This document shows positions 1-8,124 of a stretch of DNA of 64,000 nucleotides, piece by piece (positions within the stretch are counted from its first letter, which is position 1; every line of letters starts with the position of its first letter). The notes beneath the pieces were generated by a model. That model saw only the letters and a program-made list of their open reading frames with translations. It was not told where the DNA came from and did no database searches. The position numbers were made by a program, and so were the translations under genes. Source of the stretch: an uncultured Pelagibacteraceae bacterium (GTDB taxonomy: Bacteria; Pseudomonadota; Alphaproteobacteria; Pelagibacterales; Pelagibacteraceae); NCBI GenBank assembly GCA_902596375.1, contig CACJTU010000001.1:62001-126000 (forward strand). Direction: 5' to 3'.

Positions 1-1
1 C

Positions 2-337
2 CTAACTGATTTAGAAAAAGATGTCTTCAAAACTGCATTTGAGCTGAACCAAAATTGGATAATTGAATTAAGTGGTGACAGAACACCATTTATTTCACAG
101 GCACAGTCAGTAAATCTATTTTTACCAGCAGATGTTCATAAGAAAGAATTACACAAAATTCATTTTGATGCTTGGAAAAAAGGCTTAAAAAGCCTTTATT
201 ACTGTAGATCAAAATCAATTCAAAGGGCTGAGAATGTTAATGATTCAAAATCAACTGATATCTTAGCAAATGTTTACAAAAATAAATCAAACGATAATAA
301 AGAACAAGAGTACGAGGAGTGTTTATCATGTCAGTAG
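2..337 (+). CDS. nrdA: Ribonucleoside-diphosphate reductase alpha subunit, C-terminal end (partial)
   Basis: Reading frame open from the window edge and ending in TAG at 335-337, leaving the last 111 residues. It carries the C-terminal block of class Ia NrdA: SQAQSVNLFL, then a K-G-L-K-S-L-Y-Y-C-R-S run, and ends in ECLSCQ. The tail CxxC pair is what is expected of the mobile redox arm that passes electrons from thioredoxin or glutaredoxin to the active-site cysteines. The product reduces ribonucleotides to deoxyribonucleotides together with NrdB, encoded directly downstream with a 10-base overlap, so the two are almost certainly co-translated. The catalytic barrel and allosteric cone lie outside the window. 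Confidence 0.93.
   Translation, partial: LTDLEKDVFKTAFELNQNWIIELSGDRTPFISQAQSVNLFLPADVHKKELHKIHFDAWKKGLKSLYYCRSKSIQRAENVNDSKSTDILANVYKNKSNDNKEQEYEECLSCQ
314..319 (+). promoter_or_regulatory. Ribosome binding site deciding the nrdB start
   Basis: GAGGAG lies inside the end of nrdA, eight bases before ATG 328. A GTG at 319 is also in frame but overlaps this Shine-Dalgarno and has none of its own. The site therefore supports ATG 328 as the nrdB start. Confidence 0.6.
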
Positions 338-1341
338 CAGAAAATATAAATAAAGAAGCAGTTCAACCAAAAAAAAATAACAATGGTTTGTTAGTAGCCA
401 ACCCAGTTTATAAACCATTTAGATATCCTTGGTGCTACGATGCTTGGTTAACACAACAAAGAATTCACTGGTTACCTGAAGAAGTTCCATTAGGTGATGA
501 TGTACGAGATTGGCAAAAAAATCTTAGCCCATCTGAAAAAAATTTATTAACTCAGATTTTTAGATTTTTCACTCAAGCTGACGTTGAAGTAAGTAATTGT
601 TACATCAGACATTACATGAATGTTTTTAAACCAACAGAAGTTTTAATGATGATGTCATCTTTTGCTTCTATGGAAACAGTACACATTGCAGCTTACTCAC
701 ATTTATTAGATACAATTGGAATGCCAGAGTCTGAATATTCAGCTTTTATGAAATATAAAGAAATGAAAGATAAATATGATTACATGCAAGGCTTTGATGT
801 TAAATCTAATCATGATATTGCAAAAACCATAGCAGTGTTTAGTGCGTTTACGGAAGGTCTTCAATTGTTTGCGAGTTTTGCAATCTTATTAAATTTCCCA
901 AGACATAATAAAATGAAGGGAATGGGTCAGATAGTAACTTGGTCTGTAAGAGATGAAACATTGCATTGCAATTCAATGATCAGATTATTTAAAGATTTTA
1001 TTAAAGAAAATCCTGAAACATGGAGTCCACAATTAAAAAAAGAAATTTATGAAGCTTGCAGAACTATAGTTGAACATGAAGATGCGTTTATAGATTTAGC
1101 ATTTCAAATGGGTCCAATGGAAGGATTAACAGCTGAGGATGTGAAAAAATATATTCGTTTCATTGCTAATAGAAGATTAAGTCAGTTAGGGTTAGAAGGT
1201 ATTTATGATATTGAGAAAAATCCATTAACTTGGCTTGATACAATGCTTAATGCCGTTGAGCATATGAATTTCTTTGAAGGTCGTGCAACAGAATATTCTA
1301 AAGCATCAACACAGGGTACTTGGGCAGAAGCTTTTAGTTAA
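328..1341 (+). CDS. nrdB: Ribonucleoside-diphosphate reductase beta subunit (class Ia, tyrosyl radical)
   Basis: A 337-residue ferritin-like R2 subunit that houses the di-iron centre and stable tyrosyl radical for NrdA. Numbered from ATG 328, the iron ligands are D85, E116 and H119 in EtvHiaaY, with the radical tyrosine at Y123. The second ligand helix is seen in RDETLH. The C-terminus is Ser-rich and acidic, in the place where R2 docks on R1. It is somewhat shorter than the E. coli protein (376), mainly at the N-terminus. It overlaps nrdA by 10 bases and converges on prpC with an 8-base gap and no clear terminator. The tyrosine shows it is not a Tyr-less class Ic/Id enzyme. Confidence 0.95.
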   Translation: MSVAENINKEAVQPKKNNNGLLVANPVYKPFRYPWCYDAWLTQQRIHWLPEEVPLGDDVRDWQKNLSPSEKNLLTQIFRFFTQADVEVSNCYIRHYMNVFKPTEVLMMMSSFASMETVHIAAYSHLLDTIGMPESEYSAFMKYKEMKDKYDYMQGFDVKSNHDIAKTIAVFSAFTEGLQLFASFAILLNFPRHNKMKGMGQIVTWSVRDETLHCNSMIRLFKDFIKENPETWSPQLKKEIYEACRTIVEHEDAFIDLAFQMGPMEGLTAEDVKKYIRFIANRRLSQLGLEGIYDIEKNPLTWLDTMLNAVEHMNFFEGRATEYSKASTQGTWAEAFS

Positions 1342-1349
1342 TAATAAAA

Positions 1350-2474
1350 TTATCTTTGATTTAACTGCATCACTTTTCTATGCTTGTTACCTTTGTAGCT
1401 AGCTAAAGGTCTGATGAGTTTGTTAGCAGCATGTTGCTCCATAATGTGAGCAGACCAACCTGTAATTCTTGAAATAACAAATATAGGTGTAAAGAAATCA
1501 GTATCAAAGCCCATTAAGTGATAAGTTGGTCCTGTAGGATAATCTACATTTGGATAAATATTTTTTTCTTTGATCATTACTTTTTCTACAATGTCATATA
1601 TTTTTTCAAACTTTTTATCTTTTTTAATTTTAGAAACTTTGCCAAAATACTCTCTCATTGTGGGAACTCTTGAATCACCTGACTTGTAAACTCTGTGACC
1701 AAATCCCATTACAACCTCTTTATTCTTCAAGGCATTATTTATCCATTTTAGAGCATTTTCTGGTTTTTTAATTTTGTTCATCATATGCATTACTTCCTCA
1801 TTAGCTCCGCCATGCAATGGACCTTTTAAACTCGCAATAGCTCCAGTGATTGCGCCGTGAATATCAGACAAACTACTTGTAATGGTTCTTGCAGTAAATG
1901 TTGAAACATTGAAACTGTGTTCAGCATATAAAATTAAAGATACATCAAACGCTTTAACAATTTCTTTTTGTGGTACTTTACCAAAGCACATGTAGAAAAA
2001 GTTTTCAGCAAAAGTTAATGTTTTTTTTGGTTTAATAATTTTTTTACCTTTTCTAATTCTGTAAAAAGCTGCTAATGCAGTTGGAGTTTTTGCAAAAATT
2101 CTTAGAGCTTTCCTCATATTTGCTTCAGGTGAGGAGTCTGTAGTTTCTTTATCCTCTAACCCCATTACACTAACTGCAGTTCTAGCAACATCCATTGGAT
2201 GGGATTTCTTTGGCATGTGTTTAATTATTTCATATAAATTTTTTGTTAGTTCTCTGTTGTTTCTTTCTTCTTTTTCAAATTGTCTAAGTTGGATAGTATT
2301 CGGGAGATCTTTATTAAGTATTAGATATGCAACTTCTTCAAATCTACAATATTCACATAAATCTTGAGCTGCATAACCTCTATAAGTAAGAGAATTTATT
2401 TCTGGCATTACTTTTGAAACTTCAGTTTCATCAACAACTATACCTAGTAAGCCTTTTTTAATATCGTCACTCAT
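1350..2474 (-). CDS. prpC: 2-methylcitrate synthase
   Basis: A 374-residue enzyme of the citrate synthase family; length and neighbours point to condensation of propionyl-CoA with oxaloacetate. The three family signatures are visible: AEHSFN (H186), HGGANEEVM (H221) and GFGHRVY (H260), followed by the acidic D-T-D-F-F-T-P region. Standard gltA citrate synthases of alphaproteobacteria are longer (about 430) and would not sit in a prp operon. The start codon shares one base with the prpB stop (TAATG on the minus strand), so it is the last gene of prpD-prpB-prpC. Ability to accept acetyl-CoA as well cannot be excluded from sequence. Confidence 0.88.
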   Translation of the reverse strand: MSDDIKKGLLGIVVDETEVSKVMPEINSLTYRGYAAQDLCEYCRFEEVAYLILNKDLPNTIQLRQFEKEERNNRELTKNLYEIIKHMPKKSHPMDVARTAVSVMGLEDKETTDSSPEANMRKALRIFAKTPTALAAFYRIRKGKKIIKPKKTLTFAENFFYMCFGKVPQKEIVKAFDVSLILYAEHSFNVSTFTARTITSSLSDIHGAITGAIASLKGPLHGGANEEVMHMMNKIKKPENALKWINNALKNKEVVMGFGHRVYKSGDSRVPTMREYFGKVSKIKKDKKFEKIYDIVEKVMIKEKNIYPNVDYPTGPTYHLMGFDTDFFTPIFVISRITGWSAHIMEQHAANKLIRPLASYKGNKHRKVMQLNQR

Positions 2475-3370
2475 TATTCATGTCCTTCCGTGCTAAAATT
2501 ATAAATTTTTTCATCTAATGAATTATATTTTTCATAATCCACTAATTCATAAAGTCTTTTTCTAGTTTGCATCTTATCAATAATATTATTTTGATGTCCA
2601 TTTGCATAAATGTCTCTTAATCCATCTTCGACATTTTTCATGGCCAATCTTTGCGAAGTTACTGGATAAATAACAATATTATATCCAAAATTTTCTAATT
2701 CTTTATAGTTAAATAATTTAGACTTACCAAATTCGGTCATATTTGCTAATAGATAACCAGATAAATTTTTGCGAACTTTTTCAAAATCTTTTTCATCTTC
2801 AAGAGCTTCTGGAAATATTATTTCAGCACCAGCATCAATGTAGGCTTTGCATCTTTCAATCATTTTATCGATACCTTCAACACTTTTAGCGTCTGAACGA
2901 GCTATAATTTTAAAGTTTTGATCTTTTTTTGCTGCAACACATTCTTTAATTTTTTTAACCATAGCATCAGTAGAAATTAATTCTTTATTATCAAGATGCC
3001 CACATCTTTTTCTTTCAATTTGATCCTCTAAATGAACTCCTGTTATTCCAAATTCCTCAAAGGTTTCTATGGTTTCTTTGCATGATTTAAAACCTGTATC
3101 TATATCAACTATTGTAGGAAGATTAGTTACTCTTGAAATCAGATAAGATCTTGTACTTACATCTTGTAGTGTAGTTAAGCCAATATCTGGAAATCCAAGA
3201 TCATTAGCCATTACTCCACCAGATACATAAACTGCATCATAACCAATTTCTTCAATTAATTTTGCCGTCAATGGATTATATGCACCAGGAACTCTTAATA
3301 TTTTATTTAATTTTAATTTCTGATCAAAATCTAACCTTTTTTGACTTGGTTCTTTTTCCACAAAGTGCAT
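2474..3370 (-). CDS. prpB: 2-methylisocitrate lyase
   Basis: A 298-residue PEP mutase / isocitrate lyase superfamily TIM barrel that cleaves 2-methylisocitrate to pyruvate and succinate. The catalytic loop KRCGH is at residues 121-125, preceded by the metal-binding D-x-D-T-G-F segment (D89-F94) and HLEDQ (113-117). Length matches PrpB (about 295) rather than isocitrate lyase (over 400). It overlaps the flanking prpD and prpC genes by one base each, so the three form a tight translationally coupled unit. No prpE or prpR is in view. The 2-methyl-cis-aconitate hydration step would need an aconitase encoded elsewhere. Confidence 0.92.
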   Translation of the reverse strand: MHFVEKEPSQKRLDFDQKLKLNKILRVPGAYNPLTAKLIEEIGYDAVYVSGGVMANDLGFPDIGLTTLQDVSTRSYLISRVTNLPTIVDIDTGFKSCKETIETFEEFGITGVHLEDQIERKRCGHLDNKELISTDAMVKKIKECVAAKKDQNFKIIARSDAKSVEGIDKMIERCKAYIDAGAEIIFPEALEDEKDFEKVRKNLSGYLLANMTEFGKSKLFNYKELENFGYNIVIYPVTSQRLAMKNVEDGLRDIYANGHQNNIIDKMQTRKRLYELVDYEKYNSLDEKIYNFSTEGHE

Positions 3371-4872
3371 TAAAAAATTCCCTTTTTATTATTTTTTTTT
3401 AATTTATTTTTTCTTACTTCAATATTCAATTTATAAAGTTGACCTGATTTTAAATTTCTTAAATTTTGAACCGTTTTTAAAAAACGATTGGTTTCTTTTT
3501 TATCCAAAATACCTTCAGTTAAAGTTAAAAATTTATTAATATAATTTTCTCTCTTAAACGGTCTAGCTCCATATGGATGTGCGTCTGCTCTATCAAGTTC
3601 CTCTGTTATTTTTTTTCCATTGTTAAGCGTCACAATAACTTTAGCTCCAAAAGATTTGTTTTTTGGATTAGGGTCGTGATACTTTTTTGTCCATTTTTTA
3701 TCTTCATATGTTTTTATTGATCTCCAAATTTTGATTGTACTTTTTCTATTAGATCTGGCTTTCGTATAAGATTTGACATGATGCCAATCTCCATCTTCAA
3801 GTGCTACGGCAAAGATGTACATTATAGAATGATCTAATGTCTCTCTGCTTGCATTAGGATCCATTTTTTGAGGGTCATTAGCACCTGTACCGATAACATA
3901 ATGTGTATGGTGGCTCGTAAATATATCAATTTTTTTAATTTGATTTAAATTTGAAATTTTTGTTTTTAGCTTTTTAGCTAGATCTATTAATGCTTGTGAT
4001 TGATATTCTGCAGAATATTCTTTTGTGTATGTCTCTAAAATAGCTTTTTTACTTTCACCTTTTTTTGGTAATGGGACTTTGTAGTTAGCTTTTTTACCAT
4101 CTAATATTCTTGCTATTACACTATCCTCACCTTCGTATATTGGACTTGGAGCACCTTCGCCTCTCATAGCTCTATCTACAGCTTCGATAGCAAGCTTGCC
4201 AGCGTGTGCTGGAGCATAGGCTTTCCAACTTGAAATTTCTCCTTTTCTTGATTGTCTTGTAGAAATTGTTGTATGTAGTGCCTGTTGAACAGCCTGATAA
4301 ATAGTTTCGGTATTTAATTTTAACATTGCTCCTAATCCAGCAGCCACACTAGGTCCTAAATGGGCAATGTGATCAACTTTATGTTTATGTAAACAAATTC
4401 CTTTAACTAAATTTACTTGAACTTCGTATGCAGTAATTATTCCTCTTAGCAAATCCAATCCACTTTTTCTATTTTGTTGTGCAACACTTATAAGTGGAGG
4501 TATGTTATCACCAGGATGACTATAATCTGCAGCTAAAAAAGTGTCATGGAAATCTAATTCTCTAACTGCTGTTCCATTAGACCAAGCTGCCCATTCGCAA
4601 TCAAATTTTAGTTTTGAGTTTACACCGAATATAGTAGCGCCATTTTTTCTAGAATGCTTTAATGCCATCTCTCTAGATGAGATTACTGGCTTTCTATTTA
4701 ATGAAGCAATAGCAACTGAAGCGTTATCAATTATTCTATTGATAACCATTTCAATAGCGTGTTTATTTAATTTAGCATTATCACTTGCTATCTCAGCTAT
4801 CTTCCATGCTAGCTGCCTCTTCTTTGGAAGATTAATTTTTGACGGATATACTTTGACTGTGTGTAATAACAA
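3370..4872 (-). CDS. prpD: 2-methylcitrate dehydratase, MmgE/PrpD family
   Basis: A 500-residue MmgE/PrpD-family protein that dehydrates 2-methylcitrate to 2-methyl-cis-aconitate without an iron-sulfur cluster. The family landmarks are present: an N-terminal helical domain with [12 protein letters not shown] and HPGDNIPP, and a mid-protein [16 protein letters not shown] segment. The start is taken as TTG (4870-4872), because AGGAG lies five bases before it and no in-frame ATG is near; the next methionine is about 40 residues in. First gene of the prp operon, 53 bases after the gph stop, so it could be co-transcribed with gph or have its own promoter in that gap. Confidence 0.9.
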   Translation of the reverse strand: MLLHTVKVYPSKINLPKKRQLAWKIAEIASDNAKLNKHAIEMVINRIIDNASVAIASLNRKPVISSREMALKHSRKNGATIFGVNSKLKFDCEWAAWSNGTAVRELDFHDTFLAADYSHPGDNIPPLISVAQQNRKSGLDLLRGIITAYEVQVNLVKGICLHKHKVDHIAHLGPSVAAGLGAMLKLNTETIYQAVQQALHTTISTRQSRKGEISSWKAYAPAHAGKLAIEAVDRAMRGEGAPSPIYEGEDSVIARILDGKKANYKVPLPKKGESKKAILETYTKEYSAEYQSQALIDLAKKLKTKISNLNQIKKIDIFTSHHTHYVIGTGANDPQKMDPNASRETLDHSIMYIFAVALEDGDWHHVKSYTKARSNRKSTIKIWRSIKTYEDKKWTKKYHDPNPKNKSFGAKVIVTLNNGKKITEELDRADAHPYGARPFKRENYINKFLTLTEGILDKKETNRFLKTVQNLRNLKSGQLYKLNIEVRKNKLKKNNKKGIF

Positions 4873-4925
4873 AATAACTCCTAATTTGTGAATTTGTTTT
4901 AATAGTTAAAATAAATTAATCAATA

Positions 4926-5609
4926 TTAAAGATATTCAGATATTATTTTCTCAATACCTATAAAGTCTTTTATTAAGTGATTGTGATAAATTTCGTCTTT
5001 ATTTTTTTCAGTATATCCGTCCTCTAATAAAATAATTGGTATTTCAGCTGCCTTTGCAGCATTTGCATCAGTTTCACTATCACCTATCATCATTGATTTT
5101 TTTATATCTCCATCTAGTATTTCAACCACAGAGGTAAGATGTCTTGGATCTGGTTTACAATAATCAAAAGTATCTGAACCAGCAACATATTCAAAATAAT
5201 CATAGATGCCAATTTTTTTTAAAAGATCATTTGATAAATGCTCTTGCTTGTTTGTGCAAACAGCCATAGATATATTTTGATTTTTGCACCAATTTAAAAA
5301 TTCTTTTACACCATTAACAAGTGTACTTTCGTTCAATATATTTTTTCCATAAAAATCGACAAACTCAGTGACCATTTCTTTCTTAACTTTTTCATCATTT
5401 ACTTTACCAAATTCTTTTTTTGCTTGGCCCCAAATAGATCTTCCTATCATTGCACCAGCACCTTTACCTACAAGATTTCTAATTTCTTCAGTTGATTTGG
5501 TTGGGTACCCAAATTTTTGCATAACATGGTTGTGTGCCCTCATCAGATCTGGGGCTGTATCAACTAACGTTCCATCTAAATCAAATAATACTGTAAATTT
5601 TTGTTTCAT
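4926..5609 (-). CDS. gph: Phosphoglycolate phosphatase, HAD family
   Basis: A 227-residue HAD-superfamily phosphatase. Motif I is FDLDGT with nucleophile D10 and acid D12, a cap domain follows (about 18-90), motif II is in AVCTNK, motif III in the KPDP segment, and motif IV is GDSETD. Length and the TLVDTAPDL start match Gph, which removes 2-phosphoglycolate arising from oxidative DNA repair or oxygenase side reactions. It is divergent from the glmU-like gene with 69 bases between, and precedes the prp operon on the same strand. Substrate specificity is inferred from family resemblance; other small phosphomonoesters remain possible. Confidence 0.83.
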   Translation of the reverse strand: MKQKFTVLFDLDGTLVDTAPDLMRAHNHVMQKFGYPTKSTEEIRNLVGKGAGAMIGRSIWGQAKKEFGKVNDEKVKKEMVTEFVDFYGKNILNESTLVNGVKEFLNWCKNQNISMAVCTNKQEHLSNDLLKKIGIYDYFEYVAGSDTFDYCKPDPRHLTSVVEILDGDIKKSMMIGDSETDANAAKAAEIPIILLEDGYTEKNKDEIYHNHLIKDFIGIEKIISEYL

Positions 5610-5653
5610 TATAAAAGTATTTTAAAGAAATAAATTGTGAATTAATCAATATG

Positions 5654-5659
5654 TATACT
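5654..5659 (+). promoter_or_regulatory. Possible -10 element for the glmU-like/glmS operon
   Basis: TATACT lies 19 bases before ATG 5679 in the 69-base divergent gap, and no convincing -35 sits at the right distance. A start near 5666 would leave a leader of only about 12 bases, in line with the lack of a Shine-Dalgarno. Confidence 0.3.
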
Positions 5660-5678
5660 TAATGTAAATCAATTCTAA

Positions 5679-6290
5679 ATGGAAGTTTTAATTCAAAAAA
5701 AACTTAGGGAAAAATTTATAAAGTCAGGAGTAAAGATGATTGATCCTGAAACTATTTTTTTTTCAAAAGATACCAAGATTGGAAATAATGTGACTATAGA
5801 ACCTTATGTAGTTATTGGCTCTAAGGTAAAAATTGGAAATAATGTAATTATAAAATCTTTTTCACATTTAGAATCCTGTAAAATTGAAAATAAAGTTGAG
5901 ATTGGTCCATATGCCAGAATAAGACCTAATACAATTTTAAAAGAAGGATCTAAAGTAGGTAATTTTGTAGAGATTAAAAAAAGTACTATAGGAAATAAAT
6001 CTAAAGTTAACCATTTATCTTATGTGGGAGATACTCAAATTGGAAAATCAGTGAACATTGGAGCAGGCACAATTACTTGTAATTATGATGGGGTAAATAA
6101 AAATAAGACAAAAATTAAAGACAAAGTATTTATAGGCTCAAACTCTTCTTTAGTTGCTCCGATAACTATAAATAAGGAAAGTATTGTTGGAGCTGGATCA
6201 GTAATTACAAAGAACGTTAAAAAAAAATCTTTAGCACTAACAAGATCGCCACAATTAGAAGTTAAGAATTACAAAAGAAAGAAAAAATAA
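5679..6290 (+). CDS. Glucosamine-1-phosphate N-acetyltransferase (GlmU C-terminal half only)
   Basis: A 203-residue left-handed beta-helix protein equal to the acetyltransferase half of GlmU. Residues 1-30 resemble the GlmU linker helix, and 31-175 are hexapeptide repeats. The acetyltransferase residues are in place: R82 (RIRPN), K100 (VEIKK), H112 and Y115 (NHLSYVGD), then GAGTITCNYDG with N135. It should acetylate GlcN-1-P with acetyl-CoA to give GlcNAc-1-P. The N-terminal uridylyltransferase domain (about 230 residues in normal GlmU) is absent, and a TAA codon directly precedes the ATG, so this is not a wrong start choice. The next gene, three bases on, is glmS, which supplies the substrate precursor. 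The UDP-GlcNAc-forming step must be encoded elsewhere. Confidence 0.85.
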   Translation: MEVLIQKKLREKFIKSGVKMIDPETIFFSKDTKIGNNVTIEPYVVIGSKVKIGNNVIIKSFSHLESCKIENKVEIGPYARIRPNTILKEGSKVGNFVEIKKSTIGNKSKVNHLSYVGDTQIGKSVNIGAGTITCNYDGVNKNKTKIKDKVFIGSNSSLVAPITINKESIVGAGSVITKNVKKKSLALTRSPQLEVKNYKRKKK

Positions 6291-6293
6291 TTT

Positions 6294-8114
6294 ATGTGTG
6301 GAATTATTGGAATATCAAGTAACAAACCTGTTTCTTCAAATATAATTAATTCATTAAAAAAATTAGAATATAGAGGATATGACTCAGCAGGAATAGCCAC
6401 ACTTTCAGATGGTGAAATCAATGAAGTGAAATCAGAGGGAAGAGTTGATAACTTAGAAAACAATTTTGATTTAAAAAACTTAAGAGGAAACATTGGTATA
6501 GGTCATGTAAGATGGGCAACTCATGGAATTCCAAATAGTTTAAATGCTCATCCTCATTCTTCTCATAACGTATCAGTAGTTCATAATGGAATTATTGAAA
6601 ACTCTACTATATTAAAAAAACATTTAATTAACAAAGGGCATAATTTCAAATCACAAACAGATACAGAAGTAATTGTTCATTTAATAACAGAACATTTAAA
6701 GACTTCAGAATTAGAAGAAGCCATCACAAAAACTTTAAAACAACTCCATGGTAGTTTTGCCCTTGGAATTGTTTTTAAAGATATGCCGGACTTAATAGTT
6801 GGTGCTAGAAGAGGGTCACCCTTAGCTGTTGGTTATGGCCCAAATGAAAACTATTTAGGTTCAGACTCTTACGCCTTAAAATCAATGACAAATAAAATCA
6901 CTTATCTTGACGACGGCGAATTTTGTGTAGTTAAAAAAGATCAGGTTATTTTTTTCAATGAAGAAGGGAAAAAAGTTAATAAAAAAATATTAGAATTATC
7001 GTCAGATGAATCTAGCTATGACAAAGGCGATTTTAAACATTTCATGGCGAAAGAAATTGAAGAGCAACCACTAACTATTAAAACTGGAATTAAAGAATAT
7101 GTAGATAATGTAAATAAAGACATAAATATTTTTAATTTTCCTTGGAAAATAGAAGATATTAATTCAATCACCTTAATAGGATGTGGAACAGCGTATCACT
7201 CTTGCTTAATGGCAAAATATTGGTTTGAAGAACTTACAAATTTAGATGTTAACATAGATATAGCGTCAGAATTTAGATATAGAAAAAATAGATTTAAAAA
7301 AGACACTTTATATGTCTTTGTTTCACAATCTGGGGAAACAGCAGATACTTATGCAGCTTTAGATATATGTAACAAAAACAGCATGAAAACATGTGCTGTT
7401 GTTAATGTAATCGAAAGCTCAATAGCAAGAGATTCTAATTTTGTTTTACCAATTCATTGTGGTCCTGAAATTGGAGTTGCATCAACAAAAGCATTTCTAG
7501 GTCAAATACTTGTTTTATATATTTTAGCTTTAAAACTTGGATCAATGAGAAATGAAATTGAAAAAAAGGATTATCAAGAAAAGATTAAAGATTTAAAAGC
7601 TTTGCCTGGTCTAATAGAGAAAACATTGCTTCATGATAATGATATTCAGGCAATATCTTCAACATTTAATGAAGCTAAAGGTTCAATGTTTTTAGGAAGA
7701 GGGTATTCATATCCAATAGCTTTAGAAGGTGCATTAAAACTTAAAGAACTTTCATATGTTCATGCTGAAGGATATCCAGCGGGGGAAATGAAACATGGAC
7801 CTTTGGCCCTAATAGAAGAGGGCATGCCAGTAGTTGTTTTGGCCCCTAGAGATAATTATTATAAAAAAACAATTTCAAATATGCAGGAAGTAATTGCTAG
7901 AGGAGCGAAGGTATTATTAATAACCAACAAAAGTAAAGATGAAGTTGTGTCAGAAAATATTTGGGAAACTATAGAGGTTGAAAATACTAACGATGATTTA
8001 CTTCCATTCCTTTTGACTATTCCTCTTCAAAAACTTGCTTATTACTCTGCTCTTAAAAAAGGTTATGACATTGATAAGCCTCGAAATTTAGCAAAATCAG
8101 TTACTGTGGAATAA
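6294..8114 (+). CDS. glmS: Glutamine-fructose-6-phosphate aminotransferase (isomerizing)
   Basis: A 606-residue GlmS that makes glucosamine-6-phosphate from fructose-6-phosphate and glutamine, the first step to UDP-GlcNAc. It begins MCGIIG, so Cys2 becomes the N-terminal nucleophile of the glutaminase domain (about 1-235), with YRGYDSAG and GHVRWATHG following. Two SIS sugar-isomerase domains follow, marked by GCGTAYHS, SQSGETADT and LGRGYSYPIALEGALKLKE. The C-terminus DKPRNLAKSVTVE is the conserved tail near the active site. Length equals E. coli GlmS (609). It is in one operon with the acetyltransferase upstream; no glmS ribozyme is present and there is no room for one. Confidence 0.97.
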   Translation: MCGIIGISSNKPVSSNIINSLKKLEYRGYDSAGIATLSDGEINEVKSEGRVDNLENNFDLKNLRGNIGIGHVRWATHGIPNSLNAHPHSSHNVSVVHNGIIENSTILKKHLINKGHNFKSQTDTEVIVHLITEHLKTSELEEAITKTLKQLHGSFALGIVFKDMPDLIVGARRGSPLAVGYGPNENYLGSDSYALKSMTNKITYLDDGEFCVVKKDQVIFFNEEGKKVNKKILELSSDESSYDKGDFKHFMAKEIEEQPLTIKTGIKEYVDNVNKDINIFNFPWKIEDINSITLIGCGTAYHSCLMAKYWFEELTNLDVNIDIASEFRYRKNRFKKDTLYVFVSQSGETADTYAALDICNKNSMKTCAVVNVIESSIARDSNFVLPIHCGPEIGVASTKAFLGQILVLYILALKLGSMRNEIEKKDYQEKIKDLKALPGLIEKTLLHDNDIQAISSTFNEAKGSMFLGRGYSYPIALEGALKLKELSYVHAEGYPAGEMKHGPLALIEEGMPVVVLAPRDNYYKKTISNMQEVIARGAKVLLITNKSKDEVVSENIWETIEVENTNDDLLPFLLTIPLQKLAYYSALKKGYDIDKPRNLAKSVTVE

Positions 8115-8124
8115 TTATCAGAAA

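Noticed and set aside
319..327. GTG start for nrdB at 319
   Set aside because: Overlaps the Shine-Dalgarno that serves ATG 328.
4541..4891. 116-codon open frame on the plus strand over prpD
   Set aside because: Antisense to a clear prpD; no recognisable features.
5610..5678. Riboswitch before the glmU-like/glmS operon
   Set aside because: Only 69 bases between divergent genes and no ribozyme or aptamer signature.
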